NCBI RefSeq assembly: GCF_946227985.1
Contig: NZ_CAMKGL010000006.1
Span: forward strand, 186,001-250,000
Source: Serratia quinivorans
GTDB lineage: Bacteria; Pseudomonadota; Gammaproteobacteria; Enterobacterales; Enterobacteriaceae
Reading direction: 5' to 3'
Length of the DNA: 64,000 nucleotides
In this document: positions 38,442-46,856 of the stretch, in pieces
How positions within the stretch are numbered: position 1 is the stretch's first letter
How the letters are laid out: every line of letters begins with the position of its first letter
Notes under the pieces: generated by a model
Told to the model about the DNA's origin: nothing
Databases searched by the model: none
What the model saw: only the letters and a program-made list of their open reading frames with translations
Program-made: the position numbers and the translations under genes

Positions 38442-38653
38442 GCTGGCTTACCTGCCATTATCTTCGGGACATACCCTGTCCGTTCTGATGTTTTATAATC
38501 TGCTGAATTTCGAAACTTTCCCCTTTACGCCCCGTCACGGTTGATTTCAGCAACAGTAAAAAATACGTCTTCTTGTGTCCACTCCCTGTCCCACCCCTTC
38601 GTTAAAATAACTTTTTAATTTTCAGCTAATTATCTCACTGGAGAACCTGTCTC

Positions 38654-39355
38654 ATGACTCAGGCTGAACGCCGTCATGACCGGCTTGCCGTCAGGCTGTC
38701 GTTAATTATCAGCCGCCTGGTGGCGGGTGAAACTCTGGATTTGCGAAAGCTGGCAACTGAATTCGGTGTGTCGGTTCGTACCCTGCGCAGGGACTTTCGG
38801 GAACGTCTGATGTATCTGGATCTGGAGTATCGCAAAGGTCAGTGTCGCTTGCTGTCCGGAGGTCGACAGAGAGAGTTAGCGGTGATGACGTTTGCTCGCC
38901 AGTCGGGTGTTGAAGCGCTGTTTCCTGATATGGATAACCATTTGGTTGCTTCACTGTTGAGCGGTCCCGGTGAGTCTCCCTGCCTTATCTGGCAGGGAGT
39001 GGCCCAAGTGTCATCCCCAGACTCGGGCGTGTTCACGCGACTGGTGAGCGCGGTATCGGAACACCGGAAGGTGACGCTACTGGGAAGCGGCTGTCGTTGC
39101 ACAGACCTTGCTCCCTATCGCTTGGTTCTGCGTGAGGGAGAATGGTATCTGACGGGTGAGCATCAGGCCCGGATTGCCGTTTTTCCCCTGACTGATATTC
39201 GGGCGGTCACGCTCCACAACGGCAGCTTCGTTCCAGATATAGCGATGCGCGACATCCTCTCTCACCCGGATTTTCTTCAGGCTTTACCCCACTTTCGCTT
39301 TTTCCATTCATTGCTTGTCGCAACTGACGGCGGGCTTATACCTCAGAAGGAATAA
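38654..39355 (+). CDS. HTH/WYL-domain transcriptional regulator (YfjR-like)
   Basis: 233 residues. An N-terminal winged helix with SVRTLRRDFRERL near residues 37-49 precedes a WYL-like ligand domain with YRLVLREGEWYLTGEH near 155-170. Similar regulators follow the GTPase gene in CP4 islands. WYL proteins often repress nearby defence genes and respond to nucleic acid or nucleotide ligands. It could control the neighbouring CP4 block or the distant palindromes at 22286 and 22361; that is untested. Confidence 0.85.
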   Translation: MTQAERRHDRLAVRLSLIISRLVAGETLDLRKLATEFGVSVRTLRRDFRERLMYLDLEYRKGQCRLLSGGRQRELAVMTFARQSGVEALFPDMDNHLVASLLSGPGESPCLIWQGVAQVSSPDSGVFTRLVSAVSEHRKVTLLGSGCRCTDLAPYRLVLREGEWYLTGEHQARIAVFPLTDIRAVTLHNGSFVPDIAMRDILSHPDFLQALPHFRFFHSLLVATDGGLIPQKE

Positions 39356-39360
39356 TCACA

Positions 39361-39993
39361 ATGAAATTGCTTACCACTACAGTGCTGGCCGCCAGTTTTT
39401 GCTTTGGTGTTGTGTTTCCGGCTGACGCTGGAAACACTGTCGGCACAGTCAAAGCCTGGCAATACATGCAGGCTGACGGCTGGAAATCCGCCGATGGTAT
39501 GGATGACAATAAGCTGCACAACATGCTCTATCAAGCCAGCGTGATTGATAACTACCCGTGGACGAAACAGTTTCTGCTACGTGTCCGTGGCGGCGGTGCC
39601 ATTTTCCTGGCCGACAAGAAAACCCACACCATTCGCCAACTAAAACTGAATCCACTTAGCGGTAATTACAACGATATTGAAACGGTCTACCAGGGAGAGA
39701 ATAACGGAAATGGATGTTATTTCGCCATTATTGATAATAAATTCTGGGCAAGAGACGAGGCCGAGCAGAATGTTCTCTATGGCTATCCTCGCGTCGATAA
39801 TGTGGAAAACGAGCTGGCTAAAATCAGGCAGCAATTCAGCCCACAGGTAGTTATGGTCATGCCGGATAACTGTGTGAATAAACAGCAGCAGGCCGTTTTG
39901 GCTGCTAAACGTTCGGAAGAAGACCGAAAGCTCCAGCAATGGGTGGCACAGCAAAGTCTCGCTGAATTATGTCGCCGCACAGGAAACTGCTGA
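39361..39993 (+). CDS. Secreted uncharacterised CP4-island protein
   Basis: 210 residues with a clear Sec signal peptide: MKLL, a hydrophobic core to about residue 20, then PADA as cleavage site. No lipobox with cysteine at the right place. The mature part is soluble with a KAWQYMQADGW start. Five bases separate it from the WYL gene, and irmA follows, so these three are probably one transcript. Function unknown. Confidence 0.7.
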   Translation: MKLLTTTVLAASFCFGVVFPADAGNTVGTVKAWQYMQADGWKSADGMDDNKLHNMLYQASVIDNYPWTKQFLLRVRGGGAIFLADKKTHTIRQLKLNPLSGNYNDIETVYQGENNGNGCYFAIIDNKFWARDEAEQNVLYGYPRVDNVENELAKIRQQFSPQVVMVMPDNCVNKQQQAVLAAKRSEEDRKLQQWVAQQSLAELCRRTGNC

Positions 39994-40118
39994 TCTCTTC
40001 TCAATACCACTAAAGGCAAAGATCGATGGAAAAGGATTATCAGAAGGTTATTGCGATACCGACTCTCACGACGGCAAGGGTATGGGCAAAGCCTATTTAC
40101 CGCAAAATCGCGCCACCC

Positions 40119-40571
40119 ATGAGCCAATTTGTTAAAGCCTTACCTGTCATCGCCGGTTTAATGCTGTGCCACCTGTCATCCGCTTATGCTGATGAACAAC
40201 GCTATATCAGCATCCGCAACACCGATACCATGTGGACGCCCGGTAATATCTGCGTGTATCAGTTCCGCCTGGATAATGGTGGTAGCGGAGTGGGTTTCGG
40301 CCAACTGGCTGTTTCACTGCGTTTGAAAGACAAAGCAGGCAACACACTGGCGACAGGTACCATGGACGTAGCCCCCTTTGGTGATAGCGACGCTACCCGT
40401 TCTCAGGAGGTTTTTCTGGAGCATGAATGTGTTGAAAACGTCAACGCTGTTGAAATCATGAAGGCGACCGAAGAGCGCAATGGCCATCAGGTTAGGCTGC
40501 CACTGTCCGTTTTCGACCCACAGTATTACCAGCCATTGCCGATATCGGTTGCCGGGAATAAGGCATCATAA
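40119..40571 (+). CDS. irmA: IrmA-family secreted protein
   Basis: 150 residues from the ATG at 40119, which gives a signal peptide (MSQFVKALPVIAGLMLCHLS, cleavage after SAYA). The mature protein begins DEQRYISIRNTDT and closely follows what I recall of E. coli IrmA, including GNICVYQFRLDNGG, ECVENVNAVEIMKATEE and LPLSVFDPQYY; the two mature cysteines can pair. E. coli IrmA is an immunoglobulin-like fold reported to mimic interleukin receptors. An upstream ATG at 40026 would bury the signal peptide. Confidence 0.85.
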   Translation: MSQFVKALPVIAGLMLCHLSSAYADEQRYISIRNTDTMWTPGNICVYQFRLDNGGSGVGFGQLAVSLRLKDKAGNTLATGTMDVAPFGDSDATRSQEVFLEHECVENVNAVEIMKATEERNGHQVRLPLSVFDPQYYQPLPISVAGNKAS

Positions 40572-40690
40572 CTGGCTTAGCTTTGCATCTGCCAAACATC
40601 AACTTAGCACAATCCTTCACTACACATCAGGCCATGCCTCCTTCGGGAAGCATGGCCTTTTCGTTTTTAATCTCTAAATAAGGAATAGCC

Positions 40691-41512
40691 ATGACCCGAT
40701 TAGCATCTCGCTTTGGATCGGTGAACCTCGTTCGCCGCGATCGCCCATTAACCCGTGATGAACTGGCGCATTACGTACCGAGTGTATTTAGTGAAGAAAA
40801 GCATGAATCACGCAGCGACCGATACACCTACATCCCGACCATAACCCTGCTCGATAACCTGAAGCGTGAAGGCTTCCAGCCGTTCTTTGCCTTTCAGACC
40901 CGTGTGCGGGACCAGAGCAAGCGTGAACACACCAAACACATGCTGCGCCTGCGCCGCGAAGGCCAAATCACCGGCAAGCAGGTGCCAGAAATTATTCTGC
41001 TTAACAGCCATGACGGCTCCAGCTCATACCAGATGCTGCCGGGGCTATTTAGATCGGTTTGCCAAAATGGACTGATTTGCGGTGAGAGTTTTGGTGAGGT
41101 GCGCGTACCGCATAAAGGCAATGTGGTGGAGAAAGTCATTGAAGGGGCTTACGAAGTACTGGGGATATTTGACCGAGTGGAAGAGAAACGCGATGCCATG
41201 CAGTCGCTGCTGTTACCGCCACCAGCCCAACTGGCAATGGCAAAAGTAGCATTAACCTACCGCTTTGGCGAAGAGCATCAGCCGGTGACGGAATCACAAA
41301 TCCTATCCCCACGCCGCTGGCAGGATGAAAGTAACGACCTGTGGACCACTTATCAACGCATTCAGGAAAACCTGATTAAAGGCGGTCTGTCTGGACGAAC
41401 CACCAAAGGTAAACGCGCTCATACACGCGCTGTTAAAGGTATCGACGGTGATGTAAAGCTTAACCGTGCTCTGTGGGTGATGGCTGAGAATATGCTGCAG
41501 CTTGCCTCATGA
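40691..41512 (+). CDS. DUF932 protein (YfjQ/YafZ-like)
   Basis: 273 residues in the DUF932 family, a fixed part of CP4 and many plasmid islands. Typical segments are RFGSVNLVRRDRPL near the start, RLRREGQITGKQVPEI near 80-95 and ESFGEVRVPHKG near 133-144. Function is unproven; a DNA-related role in mobile elements is assumed in the family. It follows irmA by 120 bases and precedes radC. Confidence 0.88.
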   Translation: MTRLASRFGSVNLVRRDRPLTRDELAHYVPSVFSEEKHESRSDRYTYIPTITLLDNLKREGFQPFFAFQTRVRDQSKREHTKHMLRLRREGQITGKQVPEIILLNSHDGSSSYQMLPGLFRSVCQNGLICGESFGEVRVPHKGNVVEKVIEGAYEVLGIFDRVEEKRDAMQSLLLPPPAQLAMAKVALTYRFGEEHQPVTESQILSPRRWQDESNDLWTTYQRIQENLIKGGLSGRTTKGKRAHTRAVKGIDGDVKLNRALWVMAENMLQLAS

Positions 41513-41582
41513 ACCTTTTTATTATCCCTTCCCTCAGGCCTTGCCAATAAACCGGCGAGGCTTTTTGTTTTAAGGAACAAAT

Positions 41583-42053
41583 ATGTCTGTATTTAATTTA
41601 TCCCCGGTATTTCCTGCAAACGAGCAACGCGTCATTCGTCGGGCATTACGCCTGCTGGAGAAATATCAGCGTCAACCGAGTGAGCCATTTACCTCCACCA
41701 GCTTCACTAAGACCTGGCTGCAATTACAGATGGCTCATCAGGAGCGTGAAGTTTTTATCGTGATGTATCTCGACAATCAGCACTGCCTGCTGGGATGCGA
41801 AACACTGTTTACCGGCACACTTAGCCATACCGAAGTGCATCCCCGCGAAGTGGTTAAATTGGCTCTGAAACACAATGCCGCTGCGATAATTCTGGCGCAT
41901 AACCATCCGTCAGGTACGACAGAAATCAGTCAGCAGGATAAACACATCACTCAGCGGATAGTGAAAGCGTTAGCACTGGTAGAAGTGCGAGTGCTGGATC
42001 ATTTGGTTGTTGGGAACGAAGTGGTGTCTTTTGCTGAGCAGGGTTTGCTTTAA
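41583..42053 (+). CDS. RadC/YfjY-type JAB-domain protein
   Basis: 156 residues. The JAMM metalloprotease-like motif is complete: H106, H108 and S110 in AHNHPSG, with D119. This is the short island version of RadC without the helix-hairpin-helix domain, as in YeeS and YkfG. Function in the islands is unknown. It precedes the toxin-antitoxin pair as in CP4-44. Confidence 0.9.
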   Translation: MSVFNLSPVFPANEQRVIRRALRLLEKYQRQPSEPFTSTSFTKTWLQLQMAHQEREVFIVMYLDNQHCLLGCETLFTGTLSHTEVHPREVVKLALKHNAAAIILAHNHPSGTTEISQQDKHITQRIVKALALVEVRVLDHLVVGNEVVSFAEQGLL

Positions 42054-42065
42054 ACGGAGGTTTTC

Positions 42066-42389
42066 ATGTCAATCACACCACCTCATGAATGGGGTCTACA
42101 AAGCGATATCACCCCACGATTTGGCGCGAGATTAGTTCAGGAAGGCAATCGACTGTACTACCTGGCTGACAGGGCTGGATTGACGGGTAACTTTACCCCG
42201 GAGCAATTGCAGAAACTGGATCTGGTTTTCCCGCTGTTTGTAGAACAACTGGAAAATATGCTGCGTGCTGGCGAACTAAATCCACATCAGCAACATCAGG
42301 TGACCATTCAACTTGCGAGTTTAACCTGTATAGCTGATACCCGTGGTAGCTGTGGCTACGTTTACATTTCTATCTATCCAACCCAGTAA
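42066..42389 (+). CDS. cbeA: CbeA/YeeU-family antitoxin
   Basis: 107 residues, matching the YeeU/YafW/YfjZ family ([32 protein letters not shown]). CbeA opposes CbtA by stabilising MreB and FtsZ polymers, a type IV antitoxin. It follows radC by 12 bases and precedes the toxin gene by 35. Confidence 0.92.
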   Translation: MSITPPHEWGLQSDITPRFGARLVQEGNRLYYLADRAGLTGNFTPEQLQKLDLVFPLFVEQLENMLRAGELNPHQQHQVTIQLASLTCIADTRGSCGYVYISIYPTQ

Positions 42390-42424
42390 CACCTTCTCTC
42401 TTCTCTTTTATCAGGATTCAACTC

Positions 42425-42745
42425 ATGCAAATTTCATCTGTACCGGCCACGGTGCCGGTTTTGTCACGCCTGTCGCCCGTACAGGTCTGGCAGCAACTGT
42501 TAACGTATCTGCTGGAGCACCATTACGGCCTGACACTTAACGACACGCCATTCCACGACGACGCGGCCATTGAGGAGCATATCGACGCAGGAATCACGCT
42601 CGCCGATGCTGTTAATTTTCTGGTGGAACGTTATGAACTGGTACGCATCGACCGCAAAGGATTTACATGGCAGGAGCAGACGCCATTCTTGACCGCCACC
42701 GATATTCTCAGAGCCAGGCGAGCTACAGGATTAATAAATACCTGA
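42425..42745 (+). CDS. cbtA: CbtA/YeeV-family cytoskeleton-inhibiting toxin
   Basis: 106 residues. The family core is intact: [16 protein letters not shown] near 40-55, [25 protein letters not shown], and [11 protein letters not shown] near the end. E. coli CbtA is about 124 residues; this one ends soon after the core, like YpjF-type members. It binds MreB and FtsZ and stops growth. Confidence 0.92.
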   Translation: MQISSVPATVPVLSRLSPVQVWQQLLTYLLEHHYGLTLNDTPFHDDAAIEEHIDAGITLADAVNFLVERYELVRIDRKGFTWQEQTPFLTATDILRARRATGLINT

Positions 42746-42858
42746 ATTCTTCGAGCCTCATTCCTGATTTTTACCTCTGAACTTCCAACCTTTTTTATTC
42801 ATCGCATAATGCGCCTGCCACTCCCGGCAGGCGTGTTTGCTTTAATGGACGATTAACG

Positions 42859-43692
42859 ATGCAAACAGAACCCGACGTGTTAACGGAACACAATGAACTC
42901 ATCTGTTCGACCAGTATCGAACGAGTAGTCTCTTGCCGCGATTCCGCACTTAAACAGATTGAACAACTCATTGAGCAGCTTGATACCATTTCACGACTAA
43001 CCTCAGAAATCGGTGGTGGTACAGCGCAAGACTGGGCGATGAAATCCGGGCACCGCTACGATAGCTGGCTGACTGAGAAGACTGACAAAGCGATGCCTGC
43101 CGTCACCCGCAATATAGATCGCAGCATCTGGCGAGACCTGATGCTGAAGTCCGGCATGATGGCCTTGATGGATGCACAGGCTCGCGACCAGTGGCATAAG
43201 AACCTGGAGGAGGGCGACCTTCCTGCAATCAGCGAGGCGAATATCCTCAGCACCTTTGAACAGTTACATCTCAACAAAATGGATGTCTTTGAACGTGGCA
43301 TCATCAACGTCTTCAAAGGCCTATCGTGGGACTACAAAACCAACAGTCCCTGCAGCTTCGGTAAGAAGATCATCATTAACAATCTGGTGACGTATAACCG
43401 CTGGGGCTTTAGCCTTAACTGGGGTTGGCGACGGGATCAACTGGCGGACCTGGAGAGAATGCTGTTTCTGCTGGATGGCAAACCCATCCCTGACAACCGG
43501 GGTGATATCACCACCCGGTTGATGGAGCATATCCGGGATAATCCGGCTAAGGACGTTTACGAAGATGAGTTCTTCAGCATTCGTTACTATCAAAAAGGCA
43601 CGGCGCACTTGACCTTCAAGCGTCTGGAGTTGATTGAGCGAATGAATGACATCATTGCGAAACACTATCCGGGAATGCTGGCCTCGAGATGA
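42859..43692 (+). CDS. DUF4942 protein next to the CbtA toxin
   Basis: 277 residues of the DUF4942 family, often found just after cbtA in enterobacterial islands. It is soluble, with WDYKTNSPCSFGKKIIINN near residues 155-173 and a C-terminal RYYQKGTAHLTFKRLELIERMN segment like part of a restriction or methyltransferase-linked domain. Some relatives are fused to N-6 methyltransferases; no methyltransferase motif is seen here. Function unknown. Confidence 0.8.
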   Translation: MQTEPDVLTEHNELICSTSIERVVSCRDSALKQIEQLIEQLDTISRLTSEIGGGTAQDWAMKSGHRYDSWLTEKTDKAMPAVTRNIDRSIWRDLMLKSGMMALMDAQARDQWHKNLEEGDLPAISEANILSTFEQLHLNKMDVFERGIINVFKGLSWDYKTNSPCSFGKKIIINNLVTYNRWGFSLNWGWRRDQLADLERMLFLLDGKPIPDNRGDITTRLMEHIRDNPAKDVYEDEFFSIRYYQKGTAHLTFKRLELIERMNDIIAKHYPGMLASR

Positions 43693-43748
43693 TGGAGGAC
43701 TGGTATTGTCTTCGCCACAGGTAGTTACGCGAACACAAACATGCTATT

Positions 43749-43765
43749 TTAATAAGTGTTATTAA
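43749..43765. promoter_or_regulatory. Operator-like palindrome of the ParD/ParE pair
   Basis: TTAATAA and TTATTAA with a 3-base spacer form a perfect inverted repeat 22 bases before the antitoxin ATG, where ribbon-helix-helix antitoxins bind to repress their own operon. Confidence 0.6.
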
Positions 43766-43787
43766 CTTTTATTAAAAGGTGGCGCTC

Positions 43788-44036
43788 ATGAGACAACTCG
43801 CGAAACAGACGATCAGTGCTCAGATCCCAGCAGAGCTTGCAGCTGCGGTTGAAAACCTGGCTATTGAACTGGATAGATCCAAAAGCTGGGTTATTAAAGA
43901 AGCGTTGACCGCCATGATTGAAGAGAGAGAGCGGCGGCATCAGCAGATTTTGAAAGGGCTTGCTGATGTCGATGCGGGAAGGGTGGTTAGCCATGCGGAT
44001 GTGGTTGACTTCGCTAACAAACTGAAAAAATCGTAA
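43788..44036 (+). CDS. ParD/CopG-type ribbon-helix-helix antitoxin
   Basis: 82 residues from the ATG at 43788 (AAGGTGG upstream; a GTG three codons earlier overlaps it). KQTISAQIPAELAAAVENLA forms the DNA-binding ribbon and first helix; the C-terminal half is the toxin-wrapping tail. It is 3 bases before the toxin gene. Confidence 0.9.
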   Translation: MRQLAKQTISAQIPAELAAAVENLAIELDRSKSWVIKEALTAMIEERERRHQQILKGLADVDAGRVVSHADVVDFANKLKKS

Positions 44037-44039
44037 CCC

Positions 44040-44315
44040 ATGGAAATACAGTGGACCCAAAAGGCCCAGGATGACCTGGAGCGTATTTATAGGTTTGCCT
44101 GTCAGTACAGTCGGCAACATGCTGACAATGTATTAGAACGTTTGATCATAGGAACCTCAGGGCTCGCCGACCATCCAAGAATCGGTGTATCTCAGATAAG
44201 ATATGAACCACGAGAAGTGAGGAAAATCTTGTTTGATGATTATGACGTTCACTATGAAATTCAGCGCGATACTATTTATATTGTTGACCTTTGGCATACT
44301 CGAGAGGATCGCTGA
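44040..44315 (+). CDS. ParE/RelE-family toxin
   Basis: 91 residues of the ParE type: IQWTQKAQDDLERIYRF at the start, PRIGVSQIRYEPREVRKIL in the middle and YIVDLWHTRED at the end. ParE toxins poison gyrase. It lies 140 bases inside attR, a usual place for genes that keep an island in the population. Confidence 0.92.
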   Translation: MEIQWTQKAQDDLERIYRFACQYSRQHADNVLERLIIGTSGLADHPRIGVSQIRYEPREVRKILFDDYDVHYEIQRDTIYIVDLWHTREDR

Positions 44316-44376
44316 AGTTCGTCATCTTCCAGGTAACCTTTGCCCCGATTCGAGTCCCAAAATCAACGAGTTAATG

Positions 44377-44398
44377 TGTTGGTATCGATGTTGGTACA
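44377..44398. promoter_or_regulatory. Putative integrase arm-type sites, right end
   Basis: TGTTGGTAT (44377-44385) and TGTTGGTAC (44389-44397) are direct repeats 12 bases apart. The second sits in GATGTTGGTACA, found exactly at 20887-20898 near attL. They lie 55-75 bases inside attR. Confidence 0.6.
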
Positions 44399-44452
44399 TT
44401 ATCTAAATGTTATTTTTTATTGATTTTAAATCAAAGGATTAGTCATTATGTG

Positions 44453-44472
44453 CGAGTCCGGCCTTCGCACCA
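44453..44472 (+). repeat. attR: right end of the genomic island
   Basis: CGAGTCCGGCCTTCG then CACCA, a copy of the tRNA-Leu 3' end lacking one G of the acceptor stem. It ends a 23.7 kb island that starts at the tRNA. Confidence 0.88.
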
Positions 44473-44492
44473 TTAGTACAGCGCGAACAAGA

Positions 44493-44515
44493 AGCCACCG
44501 AAAGGTGGTTTTTTT
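44493..44515 (+). terminator. Probable original terminator of tRNA-Leu
   Basis: AGCCACC-GAAA-GGTGGTT followed by a T-run, 20 bases past attR. Before integration it would have stood just after the tRNA. The following 200 bases up to 44712 hold no gene that I can support. Confidence 0.8.
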
Positions 44516-44712
44516 GTGCCTGAAATTCGTCCGCGACTTTCCCCTACCTAACTCAGGCTTATCTTCATCAACGGATTGCTGCACCTCGTCATGGCCACTT
44601 TTGCAGGCACGTCCCGCAGTCCCTTTAACGCTCATTTCCTTCCAAGAGATGCTGGACTAACCGGGAGTGATGATTATCATGTTATCGAGACTACAGACCC
44701 AGAGAGCGTCCT

Positions 44713-45348
44713 ATGCAACATATCATTGAAGGTTTCCTCAGCTTCCAGAAAGAGATTTTCCCACAGCGTAAGGAACTCTTCCGCAGCCTTGCCTCCAGCC
44801 AGAACCCTAAAGCGCTTTTTATTTCGTGTTCTGACAGCCGCCTGGTACCCGAGCTTGTGACTCAGCAAGACCCAGGGCAGCTTTTCGTTATCCGTAACGC
44901 AGGCAACATTGTCCCTTCCTTTGGTCCGGAGCCGGGCGGGGTGTCGGCGACCATCGAATACGCGGTGGTGGCATTGGGCGTCACGGATATCGTGATTTGC
45001 GGCCACTCGAACTGCGGTGCCATGAAGGCGATAGCGTCTTGCCAGTGCCTTGACCCGATGCCGGCTGTGGCCCACTGGCTGCACTATGCAGACGCGGCCA
45101 AAGCGGTGGTAGAGAAGAAAACGTGGGATAACGAAATCGACAAAGTTAACGCTATGGTTGAAGAGAACGTCATAGCCCAGCTAAATAATATTAAGACTCA
45201 CCCGTCCGTTGCCGTGGGCCTGCGCAACAACGGCCTGCGTCTGCACGGTTGGGTGTACGACATTGAAAGTGGCGAGATCCGCACGCTGGATAAAAATACG
45301 AAGAATTTCGTTTCACTGGCGGATAACCCCGCAGTTCACTTCGAATAA
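44713..45348 (+). CDS. Beta-class carbonic anhydrase (CynT-like)
   Basis: 211 residues. It converts CO2 and bicarbonate. Zinc ligands are visible as C39-x-D-S-R (SCSDSR) and the HSNCGAMK segment (H98, C101). The length and HSNCG fit the CynT type rather than the longer Can. No cynS or cynR is nearby. It is chromosomal DNA beyond the island, and a terminator follows. Confidence 0.93.
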   Translation: MQHIIEGFLSFQKEIFPQRKELFRSLASSQNPKALFISCSDSRLVPELVTQQDPGQLFVIRNAGNIVPSFGPEPGGVSATIEYAVVALGVTDIVICGHSNCGAMKAIASCQCLDPMPAVAHWLHYADAAKAVVEKKTWDNEIDKVNAMVEENVIAQLNNIKTHPSVAVGLRNNGLRLHGWVYDIESGEIRTLDKNTKNFVSLADNPAVHFE

Positions 45349-45378
45349 AGTGACGGTTAGTCTTTACTATCAAATTGA

Positions 45379-45404
45379 ATCCACGTTTCGGCGTGGATTT
45401 TTTT
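45379..45404 (+). terminator. Intrinsic terminator after carbonic anhydrase
   Basis: ATCCACG-TTTCGG-CGTGGAT followed by a run of seven or more T, 30 bases after the stop codon. Confidence 0.9.
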
Positions 45405-45495
45405 ATGGCAGATATCTCCGCACTGGATATCAACAATGAATCCCGGCAGGTTTCGCAGTGTACAGTTTTGTGCGGATTGAATAGACCCGGATTTC

Positions 45496-46347
45496 CTAGA
45501 CGGTTCCGTGCCTCATGAACCAGGCACTTTCATAAACTGCAGGGGGTTGATCCTCACAGGCACTGTGGCGGCGTTTAGCATTATAAAACATCTCTACATA
45601 ATCGAAGATATCCGCCTTCGCGTCTTCTCTGTTTTTATAGATCCGTTTCTTTATGCGTTCCCGTTTTAGCAACTGGAAAAAGCTTTCTGCCACTGCGTTG
45701 TCATGGCAATTACCCCGACGACTCATGCTGCTTTTCAAATTGTGAGATGCCATAAAATGCTGGCACCTTTCGCTGGTATATTGAGAACCCTGATCTGAAT
45801 GGATTAATACTTCTGCTGTTGGTTTACGTCGCCATACCGCCATCAATAATGCATCCATCACTAACTCAGCAGTCATTCGTCCTCCCATGCTCCAGCCTAT
45901 AACCCGACGTGAGAAGAGATCGAGAACAACAGCCAGATATAACCAGCCTTCATGCGTCCTTATATAGGTCATGTCACTCACCCAATGCGTATTTGGAGTT
46001 GGGACAATGAACTGTCGCTCAAGGTAATTAGGGCTGGCTACCGAAGGTTTTCCACCACCGTAGTAACGTCGTTTTCGATATCCGGTCTGGGATGCTAATT
46101 CAGCGAGCCTCATTAACCGCGCAACCCTGTTACGTCCGGCGCGTTCACCCAGGTCTTTCATATCGAGCCAGATTTTCCGGTAACCATAAACCGTACCACT
46201 TTCAAGCCACAGTTGCTTAATGAGGCCAGTCTGACGTTCGTCCTGTCGGGCGCGCAACGATTCTGGCTGCTTTAGCCACTGGTAATAGCCGCTGTAATGA
46301 AGGCCAAGAACCAGGCATAGGCGGCGTACAGGGTAAAATGGCGACAT
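45496..46347 (-). CDS. IS3-family transposase OrfB (DDE integrase)
   Basis: 283 residues. An HTH_21-like N-terminus is followed by the rve catalytic core with D125 (VSDMTYI), D185 (HSDQGSQY) and E221 (NAVAESFF). The active transposase is the OrfAB fusion made by a -1 frameshift, which adds the OrfA helix-turn-helix. Complete and apparently functional. Confidence 0.94.
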   Translation of the reverse strand: MSPFYPVRRLCLVLGLHYSGYYQWLKQPESLRARQDERQTGLIKQLWLESGTVYGYRKIWLDMKDLGERAGRNRVARLMRLAELASQTGYRKRRYYGGGKPSVASPNYLERQFIVPTPNTHWVSDMTYIRTHEGWLYLAVVLDLFSRRVIGWSMGGRMTAELVMDALLMAVWRRKPTAEVLIHSDQGSQYTSERCQHFMASHNLKSSMSRRGNCHDNAVAESFFQLLKRERIKKRIYKNREDAKADIFDYVEMFYNAKRRHSACEDQPPAVYESAWFMRHGTV

Positions 46348-46367
46348 TTTTTTAATGAAGGCGTACT

Positions 46368-46646
46368 TCAGCCGGATGTTCTTGCAAAGTACGCGGCGGC
46401 CTTTTTTAAAATATCTCGCTCTTCAGTAACCCGCTTAAGTTCTTGCCTGAGACGTTTTACTTCAAGCTGGATAGCATCATCCTGCTTGCGTTGGGGTTCA
46501 GGTTTTTGGTAACGCTTAACCCAGGCATAAAGGCTGTTAGTCGACACCCCAAGTCGGGAGGCGACCTCGGATACGGGATATCCCTGCTCAGTGACCTGCT
46601 TTACGGCTTCAATTTTGAATTCTTCAGTGAAATTTTTGGCTGACAT
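46368..46646 (-). CDS. IS3-family transposase OrfA
   Basis: 92 residues from the ATG at 46646 (AAGGAG upstream). An HTH_8-type domain (KQVTEQGYPVSEVASRLGVSTNSLYAWVKRY) binds the IS ends, followed by a leucine-zipper-like coiled coil (LEVKRLRQELKRVTEERDIL). Confidence 0.94.
   Translation of the reverse strand: MSAKNFTEEFKIEAVKQVTEQGYPVSEVASRLGVSTNSLYAWVKRYQKPEPQRKQDDAIQLEVKRLRQELKRVTEERDILKKAAAYFARTSG
46401..46407 (-). promoter_or_regulatory. Programmed -1 frameshift site of the IS
   Basis: The heptamer A-AAA-AAG occurs in the OrfA frame 33 or so bases before its stop. Slipping back one base joins OrfA to a frame that runs through into OrfB, the usual IS3-family device. Confidence 0.8.
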
Positions 46647-46711
46647 AAACACTCCTTCATTAAGCCTCTATTATGAGGCAAAAAAGTGTCTATAAAACCC
46701 GGGTCTATTCA

Positions 46712-46817
46712 GATAGAGATCCTGGCAGATGAGGAAGAGCATATCGACTGGCTGGAGACTGAACTTGATTTGATCGACCGCCTGGGTATTCAGAACTACG
46801 CACAAGCCCAACTTTAG
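46712..46817 (+). pseudogene. bfr: Bacterioferritin 3' remnant
   Basis: 34 codons and a stop: [20 protein letters not shown] and on to the end, the last helix of bacterioferritin (full length about 158). The conserved EEEHIDWLE holds ferroxidase ligands. The first 120 or so residues are missing; the IS end abuts the fragment. In enterobacteria bfr lies directly before rpsJ, so the right side is in its native place and the left side is not. Confidence 0.92.
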
Positions 46818-46856
46818 CAATGTAAAACCTGTTTCTCCCACTTAACACCGATGCTG

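Larger units (their letters stand above)
45478..46711 (-). mobile_element. IS3-family insertion sequence (1234 bp), complete
   Basis: Ends are imperfect inverted repeats starting TGAATAGACCCGG on the left and, read inward from the right, TGAATAGACCCGGG. The two overlapping transposase frames of the IS3 family lie between. Flanks read GAT on both sides (45475-45477 and 46712-46714), which could be a 3 bp target duplication or chance. The left flank is non-coding DNA after carbonic anhydrase, while the right flank starts inside bfr, so the IS sits at a join between two unrelated chromosome segments. Confidence 0.92.

Noticed and set aside
45405-45480. Short ATG frame running from after carbonic anhydrase into the IS end
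   Set aside because: No ribosome binding site, starts in the terminator tail and ends by chance in the IS.
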